Shown here: in pieces, positions 44,939-52,843 of the stretch | Numbering within the stretch: position 1 is the stretch's first letter | Layout: every line of letters begins with the position of its first letter | Origin: an uncultured Eubacteriales bacterium | GTDB lineage: Bacteria; Bacillota; Clostridia; Peptostreptococcales; Anaerovoracaceae | NCBI GenBank assembly: GCA_900318105.1 | Contig: ONJG01000028.1 | Span: forward strand, 1 to 52,843 | Reading direction: 5' to 3' | Length of the DNA stretch: 52,843 bases | Made by a program: the position numbers and the translations under genes | The notes under the pieces: model-generated | Told to the model about the DNA's origin: nothing | Database searches by the model: none | Seen by the model: only the letters and a program-made list of their open reading frames with translations

Positions 44939-44979
44939 GTACAGATATACATAAGTTATTTCTGCAGGAGATTGTGTAA

Positions 44980-47900
44980 ATGGCAGAAGGTACACAAAAG
45001 AAAAGAGGACCGGGCAGACCGCCCGGGAGCAAGAACAAGACCAAGACCAACCATGCTGCCGCTCCAAACCGCAATGAACAGATCGACGAAATGCAGCGCA
45101 AGTTCGACAGGGACAGGCGTAATGTCGACGTCATCTGGAGCATAACACTGGTTGCCATAGGTCTGTTCCTCTTCTTTACCGTCGTGATGGATACGACCGG
45201 CAGTTTTGGTATGTACATTCACGATTTCTGCCTGGGGCTCTTCGGTGTTATGGCCTATGCACTTCCTTTCCTTGTATTTATCTTTGCAATCCTGCTGCTC
45301 GCAGGCAAACTCCAGCACATTGGCTGGAGGACGGTTCTCTTCAGCTTTCTGATTTTTGTAAATCTCTGCATTTTAAACTCATACAGATTTATTGACGAAA
45401 ACGATATCAGAATCGGATTCTCCGATATGGCAGATCAGTACAGAAATGCCGTATCCGGCATTGAAGGCGGAGCTATCGGCATGGAGCTCGGAGGCATACT
45501 GGTTAAATTGTTCGGAAAACCCGGGCTTATTATCATAGCCCTGGCCGTACTTATTATTTCGGTCTTCCTTGTGGCCAACACCCCGATATCCCGCTTTGTC
45601 GAAAAAGCAATCAAAAATCATGAAAGAAAGAAAATACTCTCTGAGATGAACGAGAACTACGAGGCTGAAATAAAAGCTCAGATAGGAGATTCCAAGCCTG
45701 TTTATACAAGCGTGATGCCTGAACCTGTCGCCACAGAGAGGAGAAAAGGCGTAAGAGCTGTCGATATGCAGGACACGATTGTCATGTCCAAGGAAGAGTT
45801 CAGAGAGCTGCAGCGTCAGCATGACGAATCAGGCATTATCGGATCCGTCAAATCCGTATGGAGGTCACTGGTCGGCGGGCTTACAAATGATGATTCAGAT
45901 ATAACACGCATACCCAGCAATAATGTAAGACTTAATCAGGATAGTAACAATCCGGGAGCACGCGTCCCTGCAGATACCGGAATTCCCGAGCCGTTCAGCT
46001 CAAGACCTGCTCAGAGCAGAGTTATCATACAGGACAAAAATCCATCTGAAATTGAGGCCGAAGCCGAAAGAGATACGTTGTTCGGCAAACTCGCAAAGAG
46101 ATTTACAGGTTATGTTAACGGAACGGATGATGATCGCAGTTTCGACAGAGACGAGGAGAATTACGGTTATCCCGGAGACAAAAAGAGAACAGAACAGAGA
46201 AATGCCTCATCTGCGGTCAGAAGCGGATACGGACTCGGAGATCCCGATGAGATTATACATTCCGGATCATACGGCCTCGACGGACACAATAAAGGCGGTT
46301 CTCAGGGCCTGAAGCCTTCGTTTGCCGGAGGTAATCCTGCAGGCGTGGGTGTAGCAGCTGTGATGGCAGAAGCCATAGAAGATGACGCGCACGAAGAAAA
46401 AGCTCCTAAGAAAAACCGCAGAAATACTGCAAAAGTTAACGAAGCTAAGGCTGAGAATCCAAAGGAACTCGATGAGGATGATGCTAAGCTGGCCGAAAGC
46501 TTCAATGAAAGAACAGACGACTCTGCATACGAGCTTCCGCCTGTAAGCCTTCTCAAAAGAGGAAGCGGACCCAAACATGTTATGAGCAGCAGCGAAATCG
46601 GCGAGAGGGCATCTCTTCTGGAGAAAACCCTTAACGACTTCGGTGTTGATGCAAAGGTCATCAACGTAACTCAGGGCGCATCGGTTACCAGATATGAGGT
46701 GCAGCCTGCGACAGGTGTCAAGGTATCCAAAATTACAGGACTTGCCGACGATATAGCTCTTAATATGAGAGCCAAGACTGTTCGTATAGAGGCTCCGATC
46801 CCGGGCAAGGCCGCGGTCGGCATTGAAGTTGAAAACGAAAAACCGTCTCCCGTACTTATAAGGGAATTGATTGACTCGGATGAATTTATGTCTGCTCCAT
46901 CAAGGATTGAGTTTGTTGTCGGTAAAGACATTTCGGGAAATAACATAGTCGCGGACATGAGAGACATGCCGCATCTTCTGGTAGCAGGAGCCACAGGATC
47001 CGGTAAGTCCGTATGCATCAACTCAATTATCGCGAGCTTTATGTACAAGGCCAAGCCAAGCGAACTCAAGCTCATAATGATAGACCCCAAGATGGTGGAG
47101 CTCGGAAACTATAACGGCATACCTCATATGCTGACTCCGGTTGTCACTGATCCAAGAAAGGCAGCCAGGGCCCTTGCAATTGCAGTTGATGAAATGGAAA
47201 AGAGATATGAGCTGTTTTCCAAGGAATATGTCAAGGATCTTGAATCTTATAATGAAAAGATGAGGTCGGAGGGCAGATATCCGGATTGCAAGCCTGAGAT
47301 AGTCATTATTATTGATGAGCTGGCGGATCTTATGATGGCAGCTCCTTCGGAGGTTGAAAATGCCATAATAAGGCTTGCTCAAAAGGCAAGGGCGGCCGGG
47401 ATGCACCTTATAATTGCAACCCAGAGGCCTTCGGTTGATGTTGTAACGGGACTTATAAAAGCCAACGTTCCTTCAAGAATCGCATTTACCACTACATCAT
47501 CCATAGATTCAAGGACCATCCTCGATATGACGGGAGCAGAAAAGCTCCTCGGAAAGGGCGACATGCTCTTCTCTCCTGTCGGATCCACCAAACCTTACAG
47601 AGTACAGGGTCCGTATATCAGCGCAGAGGAGACGGAGAAGATCATAAAGTTCGTCAAGAAAGAAGGCGGCGATCCGGAATACGATGAGGAACTCAAAAAT
47701 GCAATAGAAAACAACGAGCAAAAGAGCAGCTCAGAGCCTCAGGATGAACTGACTGAAGATGCTATCGCATATATCTTTAAATCTGGTCAAGCATCCGTAT
47801 CCATGCTCCAGAGGAGATTCAGGATAGGTTACAACAGAGCGGCCAGGATTATCGATGAAATAGAGGAAAAGGGCATAATAGGTCCTCAGGACGGTGCAAG

Positions 47901-48270
47901 GCCGAGGCAGCTTCTCATAAGCGAGGAGATGTATTACGGCGGTTTTTCCGATGAAGAGATCATAGACGAAAACGAAATCCATGAAGAAAACGAAGTCTCA
48001 TACGATGAGGCAGATTCTGATGAGGAGACCGCAAGCATTTCCGAGGCGGAATATGAAGCCTTTGATGTGCCGCCGGAATACGAAACAGATACTGATGAAA
48101 TATATACTGCAGCGGATGAAGACACTTTTGAAAAAGAACATACGGAAGAGCCTGCATCCGAAAGCAGCGTCAGTACTGTTTCAAGAAATACCGGGGTAAA
48201 TGCATTTAATTCACTTACTCCGGAGCAACAGGCCAAGATACTTGATGCGGATTATGAGGATGATTATTGA
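44980..48270 (+). CDS. ftsK: DNA translocase FtsK/SpoIIIE with N-terminal AT-hook-like motif
   Basis: A 1096-residue membrane-bound DNA pump that clears chromosomes from the septum. An unusual cytoplasmic start (about 7-20, [13 protein letters not shown]) has the GRP core of an AT-hook. Four membrane segments lie at about 48-190, followed by a long variable linker (about 200-540). The motor has Walker [12 protein letters not shown] (near 670), [28 protein letters not shown] and [12 protein letters not shown]. The gamma winged-helix (about 925-990) has [18 protein letters not shown] for KOPS recognition. An acidic tail of about 100 residues ends the protein. The core is intact; both end extensions are atypical. 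CAGGAG precedes the ATG. The stop overlaps the rimO start. Confidence 0.95.
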   Translation: MAEGTQKKRGPGRPPGSKNKTKTNHAAAPNRNEQIDEMQRKFDRDRRNVDVIWSITLVAIGLFLFFTVVMDTTGSFGMYIHDFCLGLFGVMAYALPFLVFIFAILLLAGKLQHIGWRTVLFSFLIFVNLCILNSYRFIDENDIRIGFSDMADQYRNAVSGIEGGAIGMELGGILVKLFGKPGLIIIALAVLIISVFLVANTPISRFVEKAIKNHERKKILSEMNENYEAEIKAQIGDSKPVYTSVMPEPVATERRKGVRAVDMQDTIVMSKEEFRELQRQHDESGIIGSVKSVWRSLVGGLTNDDSDITRIPSNNVRLNQDSNNPGARVPADTGIPEPFSSRPAQSRVIIQDKNPSEIEAEAERDTLFGKLAKRFTGYVNGTDDDRSFDRDEENYGYPGDKKRTEQRNASSAVRSGYGLGDPDEIIHSGSYGLDGHNKGGSQGLKPSFAGGNPAGVGVAAVMAEAIEDDAHEEKAPKKNRRNTAKVNEAKAENPKELDEDDAKLAESFNERTDDSAYELPPVSLLKRGSGPKHVMSSSEIGERASLLEKTLNDFGVDAKVINVTQGASVTRYEVQPATGVKVSKITGLADDIALNMRAKTVRIEAPIPGKAAVGIEVENEKPSPVLIRELIDSDEFMSAPSRIEFVVGKDISGNNIVADMRDMPHLLVAGATGSGKSVCINSIIASFMYKAKPSELKLIMIDPKMVELGNYNGIPHMLTPVVTDPRKAARALAIAVDEMEKRYELFSKEYVKDLESYNEKMRSEGRYPDCKPEIVIIIDELADLMMAAPSEVENAIIRLAQKARAAGMHLIIATQRPSVDVVTGLIKANVPSRIAFTTTSSIDSRTILDMTGAEKLLGKGDMLFSPVGSTKPYRVQGPYISAEETEKIIKFVKKEGGDPEYDEELKNAIENNEQKSSSEPQDELTEDAIAYIFKSGQASVSMLQRRFRIGYNRAARIIDEIEEKGIIGPQDGARPRQLLISEEMYYGGFSDEEIIDENEIHEENEVSYDEADSDEETASISEAEYEAFDVPPEYETDTDEIYTAADEDTFEKEHTEEPASESSVSTVSRNTGVNAFNSLTPEQQAKILDADYEDDY

Positions 48271-49598
48271 TGAATATATATATCGATACGCTTGGATGCG
48301 CCAAAAATGAATACGATTCACAGATGCTCGCAGCGTCTCTTCTTGAAAGGGGTTGCGAGCTTACTGATGCGCCTGATAATGCGGATATTATAATAGTAAA
48401 CACCTGCGGTTTTATTGAGGATGCCAAGAGAGAATCAATAAACAGGATACTTGAGCTTGCCGATGCAGCAGGTAAAAACGATAACAGCTGCGACGCAGGA
48501 ATCAGACTCGTGGTAACAGGATGTCTGGCGGAAAAGTATCATGAAGACCTGGAAAAGGAGCTTCCGGAAGTGGATATGTTCTTCGGAGTAAATGACTACG
48601 ACAATCTTCCGGACATACTTATGAGGGAAGAATCCGTAAAAGATCGTGTGGGAAGCTGCCTGGACGACCTCAGATACAGGAAGAGAGTGATTCCGGAAGG
48701 CTCGCATTACGCATATCTTAAAATTGCAGAGGGCTGCGATAATGCCTGCAGTTTCTGTGCCATACCGTCCATACGAGGACCATTCAGATCAAAGCGCATT
48801 GAAGACTGCGTGAGAGAAGCAAAAGATATGGCAGATAAGGGTATCAGGGAACTTATCCTGATAGCTCAGGACACTTCTCAATACGGACGGGATCTCTACG
48901 GAGAGGTACGGCTTTCCGAGCTCCTCCATAAACTGTGTGAAATTGAAGACATAGAATGGATCAGATTGCTGTATGTTTACGATAACGGAATTACGGACGA
49001 ACTAATCGAAACCATAAAGAGTGAGCCCAAGATATGCAATTATATAGATATGCCTATTCAGCATATTTCCGACAATGTGCTCAAAACCATGAGGCGCGCA
49101 TCAAGATCCGCGTCTATAAAGAATACAATTGATAAGCTTCGTGAAGAGATACCCGACGTTCACATAAGGACAACGATTCTGGTCGGTTCTCCCGGGGAAA
49201 CGGCAGAGGATATTGATGAACTGCTTTCGTTTATCGACGAATACAAAATAGACAGGCTCGGAGCGTTTGCGTATTCTGATGAAGACGGAACCCCGGCTTA
49301 TGAAATGGACTCAAAAAATCCTCAGGAAGTCTGCGAATCAAGACGTGATTCCGTGATGGAACATCAGCGCGTTGTGAGCATGAAACTCAACGAGGCAAAT
49401 GTGGGTAAATCATTCGAAGTTATCGTTGATGAAATTATAGAGAATGATATATATACCGGCCGCACACGCTATGATGCACCTGAAATAGACTGTGAAGTGA
49501 CTTTCAGCGGTCCCGAGGGACTGAAGCCCGGGGATATAGTAAATGTAATGATAAACAACGCTTATGAATACGACCTGGAAGGGTATGTCGTTGACTAA
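48270..49598 (+). CDS. rimO: Ribosomal protein S12 methylthiotransferase RimO
   Basis: A 442-residue radical-SAM methylthiotransferase that modifies an Asp of S12. The N-terminal UPF0004 domain has DTLGCAKNEYDSQML and VNTCGFIEDAKRES. The radical-SAM triad is CDNACSFC (Cys156, 160, 163). The C-terminal TRAM domain covers about 375-442. LGCAKN and the adjacent motifs favour RimO over MiaB. The start ATG at 48270 shares its A with the ftsK TGA stop (TGATG); an earlier TTG at 48267 adds one residue and is not preferred. Confidence 0.94.
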   Translation: MNIYIDTLGCAKNEYDSQMLAASLLERGCELTDAPDNADIIIVNTCGFIEDAKRESINRILELADAAGKNDNSCDAGIRLVVTGCLAEKYHEDLEKELPEVDMFFGVNDYDNLPDILMREESVKDRVGSCLDDLRYRKRVIPEGSHYAYLKIAEGCDNACSFCAIPSIRGPFRSKRIEDCVREAKDMADKGIRELILIAQDTSQYGRDLYGEVRLSELLHKLCEIEDIEWIRLLYVYDNGITDELIETIKSEPKICNYIDMPIQHISDNVLKTMRRASRSASIKNTIDKLREEIPDVHIRTTILVGSPGETAEDIDELLSFIDEYKIDRLGAFAYSDEDGTPAYEMDSKNPQEVCESRRDSVMEHQRVVSMKLNEANVGKSFEVIVDEIIENDIYTGRTRYDAPEIDCEVTFSGPEGLKPGDIVNVMINNAYEYDLEGYVVD

Positions 49599-49616
49599 GA
49601 ACATAGGAGATCTAAT

Positions 49617-50147
49617 ATGAATTTACCAAATAAACTGACTCTTTTACGAATTATAATGGTGCCGTTTTTCATAGCTGCATTCCTGATGGAAGAATATCTG
49701 ATTGCGGTTGTATTGTTTGCACTTGCATCAATTACGGATTTCTTCGACGGACAGATTGCAAGGAAGAGAAATCTCGTTACGAACTTCGGAAAGATAATGG
49801 ATCCTCTCGCGGATAAAATTCTCGTGTATTCGGCTCTCTGCCTTTTCCTTGAGGGCGGTTATATCAAGTCCTGGATGCTCATAGTAATCCTTGCGAGAGA
49901 GTTTATAATAGCCGGAATGCGTACGGTGGCTGCATCCGAAGGAAGGGTGCTTGCCGCAGGTATGTCAGGCAAGATCAAGACCGTTCTTCAGATGGTCGGT
50001 GTAATCATCATGATGGTCGGGCTGGCATTTCCGGATACGGAAAAGATCCTGGTCGTCGGAAGTCTTATATTCCTGCTTTCAATCGTGGCTACCGTATACT
50101 CAGGTCTCGAATATGTCATTAAAAACAGGGATGTATTCTCAATGTAG
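49617..50147 (+). CDS. pgsA: CDP-diacylglycerol-glycerol-3-phosphate 3-phosphatidyltransferase
   Basis: A 176-residue membrane enzyme that commits lipid synthesis to phosphatidylglycerol. The CDP-alcohol transferase motif is intact (DFFDGQIARKRNLVTNFGK followed by MDPLADK, the D-G-AR-G-D-D pattern). The N-terminus MNLPNKLTLLRI is typical. About five to six membrane segments are present. TAGGAGATC precedes the ATG; the gene is in the rimO-pgsA-cinA run common in Firmicutes. Confidence 0.96.
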   Translation: MNLPNKLTLLRIIMVPFFIAAFLMEEYLIAVVLFALASITDFFDGQIARKRNLVTNFGKIMDPLADKILVYSALCLFLEGGYIKSWMLIVILAREFIIAGMRTVAASEGRVLAAGMSGKIKTVLQMVGVIIMMVGLAFPDTEKILVVGSLIFLLSIVATVYSGLEYVIKNRDVFSM

Positions 50148-50168
50148 TTAATTATAAAGGGTAAATAT

Positions 50169-51416
50169 ATGAAAGTATCAATAATAGCAGTCGGGACAGA
50201 GCTCCTCTTCGGACAGACCGTAAACACAAACGCAACATATCTGTCGGAAAACCTCAATCATATGGGTTTTGATGTTATGTATCATTTTGTTGTCGGAGAT
50301 AATCCTCAAAGGCTTAAGGAAAAGCTTGCAGATGCATTTTCGGATACAGACATAGTGCTTCTCACCGGAGGCCTCGGCCCCACACAGGATGACCTAACAA
50401 AGGAGATGGTTGCCGAATACATGGGCGTTGAGATGTACCTCGATCAGAGAGTGGTGGACGATTTGCGTGATTTTTTCAGAAAACGCGGCGGCAACATGGC
50501 AGAGAACAATTTCAAACAGGCATATCTGCCGGTAGGATGCACACCGCTCTACAATGCATCGGGAACGGCGCCGGGTTTTGCGCTCAGCAGGAACGGAAAG
50601 ACCGCAATATGTTTTCCCGGTCCTCCGCGCGAGCTCAAGTGGCTCTGGGAACACGGAGCGCGCCAGTATCTGGAACAGCTCACCGACAAGAAGATGTATT
50701 ACAGAATAATCAGGACCATAGGCATAGGGGAGTCCGATCTTGAGATGCTCCTGATGCCGCTTATAGACGGTCAGAGCGATCCGACAATTGCCACATATGC
50801 AAAAGAAGGCGAATGCACTTTACGTGTGGCTTCTCAGCGAAAAGACTCGGATGATGCCAGAAAGGCCTGCGATGAGATGATGGCTCGCATCATGGAACTT
50901 GCAGGTAAATATATATATAGTACAGATGATGAAGATCTAAATGAAGTAGTCGTCAGGATGCTCAAGGATAAAGGCGTTCTCATTTCATCCGCAGAGTCAT
51001 GCACGGGAGGCGGTTTTGCTTCATCCATAACTGATATTGCCGGAGCATCAAGCGTACTTCATTCATCATATGTTACATATTCCATTGATGCCAAGGTTAA
51101 GCTGGGTGTTCCCGAAGATATTATCTCCGAATACGGAGTGGTGAGCAGGGAAACCGCAGTATCAATGGCTGAGGCGCTCAAAAATGTATCAGGCGCTGAC
51201 CTTTGTATATCAATCACGGGTTACGCCGGACCGGAAGCAGATCCGGGACACGACGCAGGAGAAGCTTTTATAGGTTATGTATATAAAAATCATAAAGCTG
51301 CTGTCCGCGTACTGACCAACAGAAATGATCGCAGGTGGAACAGAAATTACTTTATTCTGAGAATGATGAGGGCTGTTTACATGCTGCTCTCAGACAGGGC
51401 AGATGAGATCGAATAA
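50169..51416 (+). CDS. cinA: CinA family protein (competence/damage-inducible; nicotinamide-nucleotide amidase)
   Basis: A 415-residue two-domain protein. The N-terminal molybdopterin-binding-like domain (about 1-170) has AVGTELLFGQTVNTNA and LTGGLGPTQDDLTKE and acts as an ADP-ribose/NAD-derivative pyrophosphatase in studied members. The C-terminal amidase domain (about 250-410) has ISSAESCTGGGFAS and SITGYAGPEAD. Both active sites look complete. AAAGGG lies before the ATG. It precedes recA, as in competence-induced cinA-recA operons, but here recA has its own strong promoter 105 bases downstream. Confidence 0.95.
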   Translation: MKVSIIAVGTELLFGQTVNTNATYLSENLNHMGFDVMYHFVVGDNPQRLKEKLADAFSDTDIVLLTGGLGPTQDDLTKEMVAEYMGVEMYLDQRVVDDLRDFFRKRGGNMAENNFKQAYLPVGCTPLYNASGTAPGFALSRNGKTAICFPGPPRELKWLWEHGARQYLEQLTDKKMYYRIIRTIGIGESDLEMLLMPLIDGQSDPTIATYAKEGECTLRVASQRKDSDDARKACDEMMARIMELAGKYIYSTDDEDLNEVVVRMLKDKGVLISSAESCTGGGFASSITDIAGASSVLHSSYVTYSIDAKVKLGVPEDIISEYGVVSRETAVSMAEALKNVSGADLCISITGYAGPEADPGHDAGEAFIGYVYKNHKAAVRVLTNRNDRRWNRNYFILRMMRAVYMLLSDRADEIE

Positions 51417-51440
51417 AGCCGATTCTTAAAAACGTTCTCC

Positions 51441-51503
51441 AAAAACCCAAAATTAGTGACTCTTTTGCAGGAATTAGTGCATTTTTTGTTGGACTTTGCG
51501 ATG
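51441..51503 (+). repeat. 21-base-phased element upstream of recA
   Basis: ATTAGTG occurs at 51452 and 51473, exactly 21 bases apart. The central unit has TTTTGCAGGAATTAGTGCAT (51463-51482), one base different from the ruvC element. A degenerate third unit TTGTTGGACTTTGCG follows in phase at 51485. It ends about 20 bases before the recA -35 box. Confidence 0.78.
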
Positions 51504-51520
51504 ACGAAATTAATATAATC

Positions 51521-51549
51521 TTGACACGAAAAACAAAGCAGAGTATTAT
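51521..51549 (+). promoter_or_regulatory. Sigma-A promoter of recA
   Basis: TTGACA (51521-51526), 17-base spacer, TATTAT (51544-51549). Transcription would start at about 51556, within the LexA box. Confidence 0.88.
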
Positions 51550-51554
51550 AAGCA

Positions 51555-51568
51555 CGAACAAGCGTTCT
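51555..51568 (+). promoter_or_regulatory. LexA (SOS) box of recA
   Basis: CGAACAAGCGTTCT matches the Gram-positive LexA consensus CGAAC-RNRY-GTTYG except for the last base. It covers the predicted transcription start, so bound LexA would block recA transcription. lexA itself is outside the window. Confidence 0.85.
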
Positions 51569-51590
51569 ATACGTAAAAACGGGAGGCAAT

Positions 51591-52664
51591 ATGAGTAACA
51601 CAAATCCGGAAAATGCAGCAAAAGAAAAAGCACTGCAGCAGGCATTAGATCAGATACAGAGACAATACGGAAAAGGCGCCATCATGAAACTCGGTGACGC
51701 AGGTCCCGTGAGCAATATTGAGGTAATTTCCACAGGCTCGGTAAGCCTTGACTTCGCTACCGGAGTCGGCGGATATCCCAAGGGCAGGATAATAGAGATA
51801 TACGGCCCCGAATCATCAGGAAAGACAACCCTGACTCTTCACGCAATCGCAGAATGCCAGAGATCCGGCGGACAGGCTGCATTTATCGATGCAGAACATG
51901 CACTTGACCCTGTCTATGCAAAGAATCTCGGAGTCAATGTCGATGACCTTCTGGTATCACAGCCGGATACGGGAGAACAGGCACTTGAGATATGTGAAAT
52001 GCTGGCCAGGAGCGGAGCCATAGATATTATTGTCATTGACTCGGTTGCCGCACTTGTACCAAAGGCAGAGATTCAGGGAGAGATGGGAGATTCACATGTG
52101 GGACTCCAGGCCAGACTTATGTCTCAGGCCCTTCGTAAGATTGCAGGTGCAGTCAACAAGTCCAATACCTGTGTAATCTTCATCAACCAGCTCAGAGAGA
52201 AGATAGGCATTATGTTCGGCAATCCAGAGACCACAACAGGAGGCCGTGCGCTTAAGTTTTATTCTTCCATGAGACTCGATGTAAGAAGAATAGATTCAAT
52301 TAAAAAAGGTGAGGAAGTATTCGGAAACCGCACCAGAGTCAAGATTGTCAAGAACAAAGTTGCACCTCCGTTCAGAAAGGCCGAGTTTGATATCATGTAC
52401 GGCACGGGTATCTCGCTTTCAGGAGACATCCTGGATATGGCTGCCGAGATAGGCATTATTGAAAAAGCCGGCTCATGGTACAGCTACAAAGGTGAGAGAA
52501 TCGGACAGGGCAGAGAAAATGTCAAAGCCTTCCTGGAGGATAACCCCAAAGTAATGGAAGAAGTCAGGAAGCTCCTTATGGATCATCTCACTTCGGATGC
52601 TACAGCAGACGCTGCTCAGGATAATGACATCAAGGTCGATGAAGACGGCGTGGTAATCGAATAG
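51591..52664 (+). CDS. recA: Recombinase RecA
   Basis: A 357-residue strand-exchange ATPase and SOS co-protease. Motifs are [18 protein letters not shown], Walker [11 protein letters not shown] (near 72), [24 protein letters not shown] (Walker B), and [11 protein letters not shown] short acidic C-terminus ends the protein. GGGAGGC precedes the ATG. Upstream are cinA, the 21-base-phased element, a strong promoter and a LexA box. It is followed by rplU rather than the recX or rny genes often found next to recA in Firmicutes. Confidence 0.98.
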   Translation: MSNTNPENAAKEKALQQALDQIQRQYGKGAIMKLGDAGPVSNIEVISTGSVSLDFATGVGGYPKGRIIEIYGPESSGKTTLTLHAIAECQRSGGQAAFIDAEHALDPVYAKNLGVNVDDLLVSQPDTGEQALEICEMLARSGAIDIIVIDSVAALVPKAEIQGEMGDSHVGLQARLMSQALRKIAGAVNKSNTCVIFINQLREKIGIMFGNPETTTGGRALKFYSSMRLDVRRIDSIKKGEEVFGNRTRVKIVKNKVAPPFRKAEFDIMYGTGISLSGDILDMAAEIGIIEKAGSWYSYKGERIGQGRENVKAFLEDNPKVMEEVRKLLMDHLTSDATADAAQDNDIKVDEDGVVIE

Positions 52665-52680
52665 AAGTAGTAAAAACCGC

Positions 52681-52709
52681 TTGACGCTGTTCCTCCGATA
52701 TGTTAGACT
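52681..52709 (+). promoter_or_regulatory. Promoter of rplU
   Basis: TTGACG (52681-52686), 17-base spacer, TAGACT (52704-52709). It begins 16 bases after the recA stop; no terminator for recA is evident. Confidence 0.62.
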
Positions 52710-52715
52710 TTCTGA

Positions 52716-52778
52716 CGGTTAACCGCTCGGAATGGGTTTAGTAAGCGTAGCACCCGAATTCCGGCGAGTCTGGTTTAA
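52716..52778 (+). ncRNA. Probable L21 leader (autoregulatory mRNA structure)
   Basis: The stretch between the rplU promoter and its ribosome-binding site is GC-rich compared with other gaps. It has several self-complementary pieces, such as GGGTTTAG...TAGCACCC and CGGAATG...ATTCCGG. The Rfam L21 leader occupies exactly this position in Firmicutes rplU transcripts. Assignment is by position and apparent pairing, not by a covariance model. Confidence 0.55.
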
Positions 52779-52794
52779 GGAGGAATTGAATAAA

Positions 52795-52843
52795 ATGTAT
52801 GCTATTATCAAGACCGGCGGCAAGCAGTACAGAGTACAGCAGG
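52795..52843 (+). CDS. rplU: 50S ribosomal protein L21, N-terminal part (cut by window end)
   Basis: The first 16 residues, MYAIIKTGGKQYRVQQ, are the highly conserved N-terminus of L21. AAGGAGGA lies ten bases before the ATG. The rest lies beyond the window. Confidence 0.95.
   Translation, partial: MYAIIKTGGKQYRVQQ

Overview
The window looks like a chromosomal segment of a Gram-positive, anaerobic Clostridia-type bacterium. Evidence: strong AGGAGG ribosome-binding sites, a PASTA-domain Ser/Thr kinase with its PP2C phosphatase, a LytS-like 5TM receptor fused to a SpoIIE-type phosphatase, an Asp23 protein beside rpmB, a Bacillus-type LexA box at recA, and the gene order def-fmt-rsmB-stp-prkC-rsgA-rpe. 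Family-level placement (Anaerovoracaceae or a relative) is a guess. No insertion sequence, prophage, CRISPR array or rRNA gene is visible; almost everything is core housekeeping.

Layout. 1-330: tRNA array (partial Trp, Pro-TGG, CAT, Phe). 390-1068: the one accessory-looking patch, a double-glycine-leader Cys-rich peptide gene divergent from a small Xre regulator. 1152-3585: secreted SH3/glucosaminidase convergent with a TIGR01212 radical-SAM gene. 3651-14949: a long + strand run queH-asnA-priA-def-fmt-(Zn protease)-rsmB-stp-prkC-rsgA-rpe. 15077-18495: comEC-holA. 18533-20628 (-): argR-recN. 20894-29889: ruvC-ruvA-ruvB-queA-tgt-(5TM/PP2C)-rlmD-(aldo/keto reductase). 29890-31891 (-): mgtC and a sodium symporter. 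32100-37710 (-): an M20C-peptidase-like membrane protein followed by a very long class A penicillin-binding protein. 37841-43608: rpmB-asp23-recG-rsmD-coaD-(coiled-coil protein)-tmcAL. 43674-44938: tRNA-Pro(CGG)-rpmF, then uppP. 44980-51416: ftsK-rimO-pgsA-cinA. 51591 to the end: recA and the start of rplU behind a structured leader.

Functionally the window is rich in recombination and DNA-uptake genes (priA, comEC, holA, recN, ruvABC, recG, ftsK, cinA, recA). It also holds tRNA and ribosome modification genes (queH, queA, tgt, rsmB, rsmD, rlmD, rimO, tmcAL) and cell-wall synthesis and signalling genes (uppP, PBP, PrkC, glucosaminidase).

The most interesting unexplained signal is non-coding. 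A near-identical 22-base motif sits upstream of ruvC and recA, embedded in repeats spaced exactly 21 bases (two helical turns), and a weaker 21-base-phased relative precedes comEC. Other leads are the orphan double-glycine peptide with its divergent regulator, the M20C-like protein that has lost its metal ligands and is paired with the PBP, three copies of a hairpin-forming interspersed repeat at operon junctions (two starting inside stop codons), and intrinsic terminators embedded in the 3' coding ends of convergent genes.
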